Shown here piece by piece: positions 8,010 through 13,712 of a stretch of 14,124 bases of DNA. The stretch is from positions 1 to 14,124 of the forward strand of contig JAKFXV010000124.1 of the NCBI GenBank assembly GCA_021731205.1, in the 5' to 3' direction. Source of the stretch: Nocardioides sp. GTDB lineage: Bacteria; Actinomycetota; Actinomycetes; Propionibacteriales; Nocardioidaceae. The translations under genes and the position numbers were made by a program. Positions within the stretch are counted from its first letter, which is position 1. Every line of letters starts with the position of its first letter. The notes under the pieces are model-generated. The model was not told the DNA's origin. It saw nothing but the letters and a program-made list of their open reading frames with translations, and did not search any database.

Positions 8010-8732
8010 CTACTCCCCGGGCTTTATCCATGGCGGCGGGGAACCCTCGCCCTCGCCCGGTCCACGGGGTACGCCAGCGGGCGGGCCGGGCGACGCGGGT
8101 GGTCCCTCGGTGTCTGGCGGAGAGTCGGGATCATCACCGGAGCCGTCCTCGGGGTCCTGGTCCGGTTGGTCAGGTTCGCTCACCGGACCGGACTCATCCG
8201 AGGCCGTTGCATTCGGCGTCTGGGATGGGTCGACGGGTGGACTCACCCCAACCCAGGGAGCTCGCCCGAACTCCGGGCGGAAGAACACGCCGTCGATCGC
8301 GAAGACGGACACGTCCCCGAATCGGCCGTACTCGACGGTCAGGGTCACCGACTTTCCGACGAGGCCCGATATCTCGTCCCGCAAGGTCTCGTCGACGCCG
8401 TCACCGTCGTAGTCGGTAGGGGCCTGGGTCGTCGCGAGATACCAGGGCACGCCGAAGTCGAGGGGGATCTCTTTGATGCAGTGGCCAGCATCACAACGCC
8501 TCAGCAACCCCGACAAGGCGCTCAGTTGACGTCGCAACGAGACGTCAGCGGCGGGCGGCGGCTCGGCTGTCGCGGGGCCGCCGGGGACGATGGAGATTTC
8601 CGGCGCCGCGACGACGATGTCGGCATTGGCATCGGCCAGCACGAGGATGGCCAAGAACGAGGCACCCGCGACTGCGATGCTCGCGCCTGCAACAACGCTC
8701 GTGCGCACGGGACGAGAGCGATGCGTCGCCAT
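8010..8732 (-). CDS. Membrane-anchored exported protein with Pro/Gly-rich tail, divergent from regulator gene
   Basis: This 240-residue protein is predicted to be exported. The start is the ATG at 8730-8732, preceded by GGGAG, rather than an ATG 26 codons upstream, because the product then opens MATHRSRPVRTSV followed by a hydrophobic segment at about residues 11-34 (uncleaved anchor or signal peptide). Residues about 60-160 form a compact domain with a close Cys pair (RRCDAGHC), the phrase DFGVPWYLAT, an acidic DYDGDGVDETLRDE loop reminiscent of a calcium site, and a beta-rich VTLTVEYGRFGDVSVFAIDGVFF. The last about 65 residues are disordered and rich in Pro, Gly, Asp and Ser. I know similar actinobacterial hypothetical proteins but no function. 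It is divergent from the response regulator gene and shares its promoter region, so co-regulation is plausible. The convergent kinase-side gene at 10984 has a similar layout, though its folded part looks unrelated. Confidence 0.8.
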   Translation of the reverse strand: MATHRSRPVRTSVVAGASIAVAGASFLAILVLADANADIVVAAPEISIVPGGPATAEPPPAADVSLRRQLSALSGLLRRCDAGHCIKEIPLDFGVPWYLATTQAPTDYDGDGVDETLRDEISGLVGKSVTLTVEYGRFGDVSVFAIDGVFFRPEFGRAPWVGVSPPVDPSQTPNATASDESGPVSEPDQPDQDPEDGSGDDPDSPPDTEGPPASPGPPAGVPRGPGEGEGSPPPWIKPGE

Positions 8733-8803
8733 CAGCCGACAACTCCCGTCCCGGGCTCGTTCGTGCCCCGATTTCAACGGTCCCCCGAGTGGCTGAACCG
8801 TGC

Positions 8804-8831
8804 CTGTCATGAACCTGACAGAACCTTCACC
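8804..8831 (+). promoter_or_regulatory. Putative response-regulator binding box (copy 1)
   Basis: CTGTCA at 8804-8809 and CTGACA at 8815-8820 are direct repeats 11 bp apart, the helical spacing typical of OmpR/PhoB-family sites, and are followed by CC and TCACC (8827-8831). The same arrangement in the same 28-bp length, with 18 of 28 positions identical, occurs upstream of the gene at 10984-11679. CTGTCA/TGACAG also forms an inverted repeat here (8804-8821). The box ends 58 bp before the regulator ATG and lies in the 157-bp divergent region, so it could act on both genes. TTGACG (8838) and TTGACC (8846) just downstream are candidate -35 elements; no convincing -10 was found. Confidence 0.5.
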
Positions 8832-8889
8832 TCGTCATTGACGGATTGACCGCCACACGATGGCAATGTAGGGCAGGCAGGGAGGCGGC

Positions 8890-9549
8890 ATGCGGGCACT
8901 CGTGATTGACGACGAGGAAAAGATCGCTGGGTTCTTGAAGCGAGGACTCGAGGCGGCGGGATTCACCGTGCTCGTCGCCCGAGACGGCATGGCTGGCCTC
9001 GAACTGGCCCGTCAACACGAGGTGGACGTGGTGATCCTCGACCTTCGATTGCCCAGACTCTCAGGTGAGGACGTGTTGCGGGCCATGCGCCGGGAGGGCC
9101 TGACGGTGCCGGTGATCGTCTTGACGGCAAAGGACGCCGTCGCGGACCGCGTGTCCAACCTCGAGGCAGGAGCCGACGACTACCTCGTGAAGCCGTTCAG
9201 TTTCGCCGAGTTGGTGGCCAGAATCCGGCTGCGGGTGCGGACGCCGGGCCCGGGCCAGCCGACCGTCTGGGATGTGGGCCGGGTCACGCTCGACGTCCTG
9301 CGGCGGGAAGCCTCCGTTGGCGGGCTGCGCGCCGAGCTCACGGCCCGCGAGTTCGCGCTTCTCGAAACGTTCATGCGCCACCCCGGCCAGGTGTTGTCCC
9401 AGGTGCAACTGCTCGACCTCGTGTGGGGCTACGGCTTCGAACCCGCCTCCAACGTCGTGGAGGTGTACGTCGGGCGCTTGCGCCGCAAACTCGGCGACGA
9501 CGTGATCGAGACGCTCCGGGGTGGCGGCTACCGAATGCGCGACGACTGA
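8890..9549 (+). CDS. OmpR/PhoB-family response regulator
   Basis: This is a DNA-binding response regulator of 219 residues, partner of the kinase that follows. The receiver domain (about 1-115) has the acidic pair Asp7/Asp8, phosphoacceptor Asp51 in VVILDLRLP, Thr79 in VIVLTAKD and Lys101 in the KPF motif, so all catalytic positions are present. The winged-helix domain (about 125-219) ends with the typical NVVEVYVGRLRRKL recognition-helix region and the IETLRGGGYRM wing. The ATG at 8890 is preceded by GGGAGG (8880-8885) at a short 4-bp spacing. The stop shares one base with the start of the kinase gene (TGATG), implying coupled translation. A repeat box upstream suggests autoregulation. The signal is unknown. 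The overall look resembles MprA/PrrA-like actinobacterial regulators, but no specific orthologue is claimed. Confidence 0.96.
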   Translation: MRALVIDDEEKIAGFLKRGLEAAGFTVLVARDGMAGLELARQHEVDVVILDLRLPRLSGEDVLRAMRREGLTVPVIVLTAKDAVADRVSNLEAGADDYLVKPFSFAELVARIRLRVRTPGPGQPTVWDVGRVTLDVLRREASVGGLRAELTAREFALLETFMRHPGQVLSQVQLLDLVWGYGFEPASNVVEVYVGRLRRKLGDDVIETLRGGGYRMRDD

Positions 9550-10970
9550 TGGCATCACTCAGCGTCCGCGTCCCGGCGCTGGCGGCGCTGGTGCTGGCTT
9601 GCAGTGTCCTGCTCACCGCCGGGATCGCCTACCAGCTGTTGGTTGTGGCCGGGCAGCGCGACCTCGACCGTGGCCTGCTCGCCGAACGCGAGCGAGTGGC
9701 CCGGGTGCTTCCGCAGACCCTCGCCGCCGGTTCTGAATCCGGTTCTCGGATCACCTTGCGTCGGGCCGTCGCCGACTATCTGGCCGCCAACCCGCAGGGC
9801 GACGTCTACCTCGTCGTGGTCCGGTTCGGCCAAGACGTGCTCAGCGCTTCCGGAGGACCAGCGCCTTTGGTGGCGCTGCGAGAGCAAGGGGAGCTGCCGA
9901 GCGGACTCGTTGGGCAGATCGAAACCGTCGAAACGGCCGCCGGTGCGGTCCGGACACTCACGAGCGGGATCAACGTCGTCGGGTCGGACGCCGCACAACT
10001 TCAGGTCGTCGCGCTGCTGGAGCCGATTCGTGAGGATGCCTTGGCCGAGATCAGGCGACTCGCGATTGCTGGAGGACTCAGCGTCGTGATCGGCGGCCTG
10101 TTGCTCGCTGTGGTGTTGCGCCGGACCCTGGCACCGCTACGCACCCTCGCCAGGACCACTCGATCGATCGAACTGGGCGCATCGCCCAGCCCGCGGTTCG
10201 CTGCGGGCGGCGCCGGGGAAGTCGGCGTGCTGGCGGCTGAACTCAACCGCATGGTCGATCGTCTGGACGCCGCTCAACGGAGCCGGCACGACCTGTTCGC
10301 GGCGACCTCCCACGAACTGCGCACACCCATCACGATCGCACTCGGCTGCTTGGACACGATCTCCGAGACCGGACGCAACGACCCGGAGCTCGTGGCCGAG
10401 ACCTTGACAACGGTGCGTCAGGAGATGGTCGGCATGGGACGACTCGTCGACGACCTGCTTGCCCTCGCCAGAGCAGAGGCCGACGACTTCGTCCGACTCG
10501 AGGCGGTGGACCTGGTGGAGTTCTTCGACGACCTCCGGATGAGGGTGTCGGGTCTGCGTATTCAGGGGTTGTCCTTTGATCCGATACCCGACGTCGTGGT
10601 GAACGCTGACCCGGGTCGGATCGGTCAGGCGATGCTCAACCTCGTGGTCAATGCGCAAATCCACAATCGGGTCGGTACGTCGGTGGTGACCGGTGCCGAG
10701 GACCGAGGAGACGCCGTCGGGCTCTTCGTCCGCGACGACGGCGGGGGTATTTCGGAGGACATTCGTGACCACGTGCTCACGCCGTTCGTAAGAGGACCGG
10801 CGGACCGCCACAGTTCGTCCACCGGCCTGGGCCTGGCCGTGGTGCACGCCATCGTCCAGGCCCACGGCGGTGATATCCAGATCGACTCGGGGTCGACCGG
10901 GACCACCGTAACGCTGATCATCCCAGCAGCCGGGCGGGGGCGGCACGCAACTGCTGGGACGATGGGCTAA
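9549..10970 (+). CDS. Membrane sensor histidine kinase
   Basis: This is the transmembrane sensor kinase of the two-component pair, 473 residues. The start is the ATG overlapping the regulator stop; an in-frame extension upstream is antisense or other-frame to the regulator and is discarded. Residues about 8-34 form the first membrane helix, about 35-170 a periplasmic-side sensor domain with no Cys, and about 175-195 the second helix, followed by a HAMP linker (about 195-250). The HisKA phosphoacceptor is His255 in SHELRTP. The ATPase domain has the N box NLVVN (364-368), the G1 motif DDGGGI (396-401), the FVRG F-box and the G2 motif GLGLAVV (from 426). All required residues are present, so it should be active. 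The gene converges on the exported-protein gene at 10984, leaving a 13-bp gap. The stimulus cannot be read from the sequence. Confidence 0.95.
   Translation: MASLSVRVPALAALVLACSVLLTAGIAYQLLVVAGQRDLDRGLLAERERVARVLPQTLAAGSESGSRITLRRAVADYLAANPQGDVYLVVVRFGQDVLSASGGPAPLVALREQGELPSGLVGQIETVETAAGAVRTLTSGINVVGSDAAQLQVVALLEPIREDALAEIRRLAIAGGLSVVIGGLLLAVVLRRTLAPLRTLARTTRSIELGASPSPRFAAGGAGEVGVLAAELNRMVDRLDAAQRSRHDLFAATSHELRTPITIALGCLDTISETGRNDPELVAETLTTVRQEMVGMGRLVDDLLALARAEADDFVRLEAVDLVEFFDDLRMRVSGLRIQGLSFDPIPDVVVNADPGRIGQAMLNLVVNAQIHNRVGTSVVTGAEDRGDAVGLFVRDDGGGISEDIRDHVLTPFVRGPADRHSSSTGLGLAVVHAIVQAHGGDIQIDSGSTGTTVTLIIPAAGRGRHATAGTMG
10921..10959. terminator. Hairpin inside the 3' end of the kinase gene
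   Basis: TCCCAGCAG (10921-10929) and CTGCTGGGA (10951-10959) are a perfect 9-bp inverted repeat with a 21-nt GC-rich loop, ending 11 bp before the kinase stop. The next gene is convergent and begins to be read 13 bp further on, so this is the only strong stem-loop available to separate the two transcripts. No T-run follows. It may be a bidirectional terminator embedded in coding sequence. Confidence 0.4.
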
Positions 10971-10983
10971 CGGCTCGGTCGCC

Positions 10984-11679
10984 TCAAGGCCGGCCGGGGG
11001 GGCCAGCATCGGCGGGCGGTCCCGCGTCGTTAGGTCGGCCGGCATCCGAGGGGGGTCCGGCCTCTGGGGGCGGCCCTAGGTCGCCCGGAGGTCCGGGGTC
11101 AGACGAGGATTCGTCCTCGCGACCGGATCCGCCGGGCTCTACGAACGCGGGCGGGCCTTCCCGCGTTCCGCCTTCGTCGGCACCTTGGCCGGCGAAAGTC
11201 TGCAACCACGCATGGACGCCGTCCGGGCATCCGGTCCCATCCGTGGGCGGGGGCTCGACGTCACCCCGGAGCCCGAAGTCGGCTGTCGCGACTTCGGCAA
11301 CCAGGCAGCCGCGTCCGGGGTGCTCCTCAACGGCTTCGGCGAAGGAACGCACGATGTCGCCCTGTGTGAGCTCGCCGTTGACGGAGTCTGGCTCCTCGGT
11401 GATCGTGATCGTCTGCTGCTCGCCGCCGAGTGTGTACGTCAGAGTGCCGGTCCCGTCACCGTTGTCGGTGAAGGTCACGTGCGTCAGCGGATCCTGATCG
11501 GCGAACGGGTCGTGCGGCGCTGGCTCAGGGGCCTCCTCGGTCAACTCATGGGAAGAAACGGCAACCAGTTCTTCGGTGGCGCTTGGGGCCTGAGCGACGC
11601 CGGCCACGGCTGCGCCGACCCCGACTCCGGTGGCGGCGGCGCCGATGAGGGCGACGGCCCAGCGTGTGGGTCTAGGCAT
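10984..11679 (-). CDS. Exported protein with GPP hexapeptide-repeat tail
   Basis: This 231-residue protein of unknown function is predicted to be exported: MPRPTRW is followed by a hydrophobic Ala/Gly/Val segment (about 9-30) ending in AQA, a plausible cleavage site. Residues about 60-165 make up a folded part with a beta-rich start (HVTFTDNGDGTGTLTYTLGG) and two Cys residues (about 133 and 158) that could form a disulfide. The last about 45 residues are low-complexity, with a six-residue period of the form A-G-P-P-x-(D/E). The ATG at 11677-11679 is preceded by GAGAGGA at about 10 bp. A 28-bp box shared with the regulator promoter lies 72 bp upstream, so this gene is a likely target of the adjacent two-component system. 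It shares anchor-domain-Pro-tail architecture with the protein encoded at 8010-8732, but I see no clear sequence similarity in the folded parts. Confidence 0.82.
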   Translation of the reverse strand: MPRPTRWAVALIGAAATGVGVGAAVAGVAQAPSATEELVAVSSHELTEEAPEPAPHDPFADQDPLTHVTFTDNGDGTGTLTYTLGGEQQTITITEEPDSVNGELTQGDIVRSFAEAVEEHPGRGCLVAEVATADFGLRGDVEPPPTDGTGCPDGVHAWLQTFAGQGADEGGTREGPPAFVEPGGSGREDESSSDPGPPGDLGPPPEAGPPSDAGRPNDAGPPADAGPPGRP

Positions 11680-11750
11680 CTGGATTCAGTCCTCTCGATC
11701 CGGTACTGGCTCCAGTCTGTGCCCCGTGCCTGACGGCCCCCTGAGGGCGA

Positions 11751-11778
11751 GGTGACGGAGTTGTCAGGAGACGGTCAG
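11751..11778 (-). promoter_or_regulatory. Putative response-regulator binding box (copy 2)
   Basis: Read on the minus strand, CTGACC (11778-11773) and CTGACA (11767-11762) are 11 bp apart and are followed by CC and TCACC (11755-11751). This is the same order and spacing as the box at 8804-8831, oriented towards its gene in both cases and at a similar distance from the start (72 versus 58 bp). This is the expected position of an activator site for an OmpR-family regulator. Confidence 0.5.
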
Positions 11779-11907
11779 TTGTGCGGCGCAGCTCGACTTC
11801 ACCAGACCCCCGTGCGGCCCGTTCGGCGGTGGTGTTGGTGGTTCTGAGTGACACACCCTAAGCCCGACGGCACCCGCAGAACAGGCAACGCGAACCCGCA
11901 CCGCTCC

Positions 11908-11913
11908 TATACT
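11908..11913 (+). promoter_or_regulatory. Candidate -10 element before a leaderless-type ATG
   Basis: TATACT, one base from the TATAAT consensus, is followed 7 bp later by ATG at 11921. That spacing puts the expected transcription start at or next to the ATG. No clear -35 hexamer was found. The string TATACTGGCGGCG before the ATG closely resembles TATAGTGGCGCC before the ATG at 12703. It probably drives the DUF305 gene as well. Confidence 0.45.
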
Positions 11914-11920
11914 GGCGGCG

Positions 11921-12094
11921 ATGGCCGAGCCGCCAACCCGAAACCGTCAATCGACTCTCGATCAAGAGGCGCTGACCGGCAGGCATCCGGATCAGCCCCC
12001 AGCGGCCTCCGGTGATGCGTCGGCGTCCTTCACCAGCCTTCGAAACAGAGAGTCACCATGTCTAAGCGCAATGCCAGATCGATCCTTGCCCTGA
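11921..12094 (+). CDS. Possible leaderless small ORF ahead of the DUF305 gene
   Basis: An ATG placed at the predicted transcription start opens a 57-codon frame (MAEPPTRNRQST...) that ends inside the next gene, overlapping it by 37 bp in another frame. The product would be polar, with no membrane segment and no recognised domain. It could be a leader peptide that couples translation to the DUF305 gene, or the frame may be chance within a 5' untranslated region of about 137 nt. The only support is the promoter-to-ATG spacing. Confidence 0.25.
   Translation: MAEPPTRNRQSTLDQEALTGRHPDQPPAASGDASASFTSLRNRESPCLSAMPDRSLP
11971..11996 (+). other. Stem-loop in the DUF305 leader
   Basis: GCTGACCGG (11971-11979) pairs with CCGGATCAGC (11987-11996) through nine base pairs with one bulged A and a 7-nt loop. 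It lies in the leader of the DUF305 gene, 62 bp before its start. It is not followed by a T-run, so it is not an obvious terminator. No known riboswitch class was recognised. The rest of 11680-12057 holds the regulator box, the -10 element and the small ORF described separately. Confidence 0.35.
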
Positions 12095-12687
12095 CGCTCG
12101 CCGCCGCGGCGCTCGGACTCGCCCTCGTCGGGTGTGCCGATCGAGGAGCCGATCAGGCCGACAGCTCGACCAGCGAAACCCAGACCGCGCCCAACGGTGA
12201 CGTGTTCAACGCGGCCGACGTCCGATTCGCGACCGAGATGATCCCGCATCACGCACAGGCGATCCAGATGGTGGTGCTGGCCGAGGGGCGGCCGCTCGAC
12301 CCCGAGGTCGCGGATCTCGCGGCCGCGATCCGCGACGCCCAGGTGCCCGAGGTCGAGTCGATGACCACCTGGCTGACCGACTGGGGTCAGGAGATCCCTG
12401 AGACCAGTCTCGATCATGGCAACGCGGGGCACGACATGGAGACCGGCGAGATGCCCGGGATGATGAGTCAGGACCAGATGAACTCCCTTGCCGGAGCCTC
12501 GGACGCGGAGTTCCAGAAGCTGTGGCTCGAGATGATGATCGAGCATCACCTGGGTGCCGTGACGATGGCCCAGGCCGAGCAGGCTGACGGGGTGTTCGAG
12601 GACGCGATCTCGTTGGCCGGCGCGATCGAGAACGCTCAACTGGCCGAGATCGCGGTGATGGAAGGACTGTTGACCTATACCCCCTAG
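12058..12687 (+). CDS. DUF305-family lipoprotein, probably copper-related
   Basis: This is a secreted lipoprotein of 209 residues in the DUF305 family. Residues 1-26 are a lipoprotein signal with the lipobox LVGC and lipidation Cys26; a Ser/Thr/Asp linker follows to about residue 48. Two family repeats carry the His/Met-rich motifs: FATEMIPHHAQAIQM (about 58-72) and EMMIEHHLGAVTM (about 159-171), with HGNAGHDMETGEMPGMM between them. The clustered Met and His residues suit Cu(I)/Cu(II) binding outside the membrane; DUF305 proteins are often encoded with copper-handling genes, although the biochemical role is not firmly established. The ribosome site is weak (AGAGAG, 12046-12051). Its stop codon lies inside the CsoR-like operator of the following gene, and the two genes form an apparent copper module. 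Confidence 0.92.
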   Translation: MSKRNARSILALTLAAAALGLALVGCADRGADQADSSTSETQTAPNGDVFNAADVRFATEMIPHHAQAIQMVVLAEGRPLDPEVADLAAAIRDAQVPEVESMTTWLTDWGQEIPETSLDHGNAGHDMETGEMPGMMSQDQMNSLAGASDAEFQKLWLEMMIEHHLGAVTMAQAEQADGVFEDAISLAGAIENAQLAEIAVMEGLLTYTP

Positions 12688-12696
12688 GGGTATAGT
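12670..12696 (+). promoter_or_regulatory. Promoter of the DUF4396 gene, apparently leaderless
   Basis: TTGACC (12670-12675) and TATAGT (12691-12696) match the -35 and -10 consensus at five of six positions each. The spacer is 15 bp, shorter than the ideal 17. The ATG at 12703 falls 6 bp after the -10, so transcription would start at or next to the start codon. The palindromic operator fills the spacer and touches both hexamers, so a bound repressor would block polymerase. Confidence 0.6.
12675..12695. promoter_or_regulatory. CsoR-type copper operator
   Basis: The arms CTATACCCC (12675-12683) and GGGGTATAG (12687-12695) are perfectly complementary over 9 bp around a 3-bp CTA centre. The TATACCCC/GGGGTATA layout is the pattern recognised by the CsoR family of Cu(I)-responsive repressors. 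The site overlaps the DUF305 stop codon and the promoter of the DUF4396 gene. No csoR gene is in the window, so the regulator would act in trans. A transcription terminator is less likely because no T-run follows and a promoter is embedded in it. Confidence 0.8.
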
Positions 12697-12702
12697 GGCG
12701 CC

Positions 12703-13320
12703 ATGAACGTCAAGACCATGGCGGCCAGCGCGACACTGCACTGCCTGACCGGGTGTGCGATCGGGGAGATCGCGGGCCTGGTGATCGGTACGGCCGCCGG
12801 GTTGGGGAACGTCACGACGATCGCGCTGTCGGTGACGCTGGCGTTCGCCTTCGGCTATGCGCTGTCGACGCTGCCGCTGCTCAAGTCCGGCCTGACGGTG
12901 CGCACAGCACTCAGCGTCGTCCTGGCAGCCGACACGTTGTCGATCCTGACCATGGAGATCGTGGACAACTCGGTGATGGCGGCCATCCCCGGAGCCATGG
13001 ATGCGGGCATGGTCAACCCGGTCTTCTGGGTCGGGATGATGATCGCGCTGAGTGCGGCGTACGTCGCGGCATACCCCGTGAACGTCTACCTGTTGCGCCG
13101 TGGGCGCGGGCATGCGCTCATGCACGGGCTGCACGGTGCGACCGAGGTGACCGGCTTCCGGCGTCGGATCCCGGCATTCGGAACGGGCGCGTTGGCGGCC
13201 GTGATCGTGGCGTTCCTGCTCGGCGGGCTGCTGGTCTCGATCGCAGCCGACACCGCCCCAGAGGGCACCGGTCACTCCGCCAGCGCCGCCACCCCCGCCG
13301 CCGCTGTGACCACCCCCTGA
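12703..13320 (+). CDS. DUF4396-family integral membrane protein
   Basis: This is a polytopic membrane protein of 205 residues in the DUF4396 family. Hydrophobic segments lie at about residues 12-32, 37-58, 68-88, 105-125 and 155-180. Family-type motifs are LHCLTGCAIGEI (about 12-23) with two Cys residues, ADTLSILTMEIVDN (about 77-90), and a His-containing RGHALMHGLHGATEVTGF cytoplasmic segment (about 136-153). The Cys, Met and His residues near membrane segments fit metal handling, but transport has not been shown for the family to my knowledge. The ATG has no Shine-Dalgarno at normal spacing and sits at the predicted transcription start. Control by a CsoR-like operator immediately upstream, and the DUF305 lipoprotein gene before it, argue for a copper-stress role. 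The C-terminal tail (from about 182) is Ala/Thr/Pro-rich and probably disordered. Confidence 0.88.
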   Translation: MNVKTMAASATLHCLTGCAIGEIAGLVIGTAAGLGNVTTIALSVTLAFAFGYALSTLPLLKSGLTVRTALSVVLAADTLSILTMEIVDNSVMAAIPGAMDAGMVNPVFWVGMMIALSAAYVAAYPVNVYLLRRGRGHALMHGLHGATEVTGFRRRIPAFGTGALAAVIVAFLLGGLLVSIAADTAPEGTGHSASAATPAAAVTTP

Positions 13321-13392
13321 GCCCACTCCGCGGGCTGCAGTTGCATCACATGATGAAGCGACGCGGTCTAGACTGGGCGCTCGCGCAAGGCC

Positions 13393-13434
13393 CAGCCGGG
13401 ATTGAGCAGCCGGGAGTGAGCAGCCGGGAGTGAG
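13393..13434 (+). repeat. Three tandem 14-bp repeats carrying ribosome-binding cores
   Basis: Three contiguous copies, 13393-13406, 13407-13420 and 13421-13434, read CAGCCGGGAGTGAG; the first differs by one base (T for G). Each holds GGGAG or its variant; the last copy places GGAG (13427-13430) 5 bp before the ATG at 13436. The repeat array is therefore the ribosome binding site, and a change in copy number would alter the leader without changing the gene. Confidence 0.85.
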
Positions 13435-13435
13435 C

Positions 13436-13708
13436 ATGGAGCCGATCAAGCCGGTCAAGCCGATCAAGCGAGCGCCGGTCGGAGGAGACTGGATCGGCCA
13501 ACACCGCGGCGCCGTGCGCACCGTCGCCGTCCTCGCGGGCATCGCCGGGGTCGTGATGAACATCATTCACGAGGGTGGCCACCGACACATCATCAGCATG
13601 GTGATCGGCACCCTGTTGCTGTTGTTCGCCGTGCTCGCCTGGAACGCGCCCAACCGCGCTCCGCGCCCGCCGCGCTACCCCGAGCGCTTCGACAAGCCCC
13701 GACCGTGA
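13436..13708 (+). CDS. Small membrane protein of unknown function
   Basis: This 90-residue protein has a basic N-terminus with a lysine/proline repeat (MEPIKPVKPIKRAP), two hydrophobic segments (about 28-44 and 53-70), a short loop with HEGGHRHI between them, and a Pro/Arg-rich basic tail. The His residues in the loop (three within six positions) might bind metal. I do not recognise a named family. The ATG at 13436 is preferred over the GTG two codons upstream because GGAG lies at a good distance from it. A TAGACT at 13369-13374 is a possible -10 element. A hairpin CTGGGC/GCCCAG (13373-13378, 13390-13395) precedes the repeat array. The stop lies 4 bp from the stop of the convergent mannosyltransferase gene. 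Confidence 0.7.
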   Translation: MEPIKPVKPIKRAPVGGDWIGQHRGAVRTVAVLAGIAGVVMNIIHEGGHRHIISMVIGTLLLLFAVLAWNAPNRAPRPPRYPERFDKPRP

Positions 13709-13712
13709 CCCG

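Noticed and set aside
8804..8821. CTGTCA...TGACAG read as a simple inverted-repeat operator
   Set aside because: Only the direct-repeat reading with 11-bp spacing is conserved in the second copy at 11751-11778, so the inverted repeat is probably incidental.
7953..8849. 298-codon plus-strand open frame opposite the exported-protein gene at 8010-8732
   Set aside because: Arg-rich shadow without a domain. The minus strand has a signal/anchor segment, a ribosome site and a sensible domain, and the frame would run through the terminator hairpin.
12675..12695. Palindrome considered as a transcription terminator for the DUF305 gene
   Set aside because: No T-run follows, and its sequence and its position within a promoter fit a CsoR operator better.
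13320..13336. Small stem AGCCC/GGGCT after the DUF4396 stop as a terminator
   Set aside because: Only 5 bp of stem and no T-run, too weak to annotate.
11992..13566. 524-codon minus-strand open frame across the DUF305 and DUF4396 genes
   Set aside because: Its product is a His/Arg/Gly-rich shadow. The plus-strand genes have a lipobox, membrane segments and family motifs.
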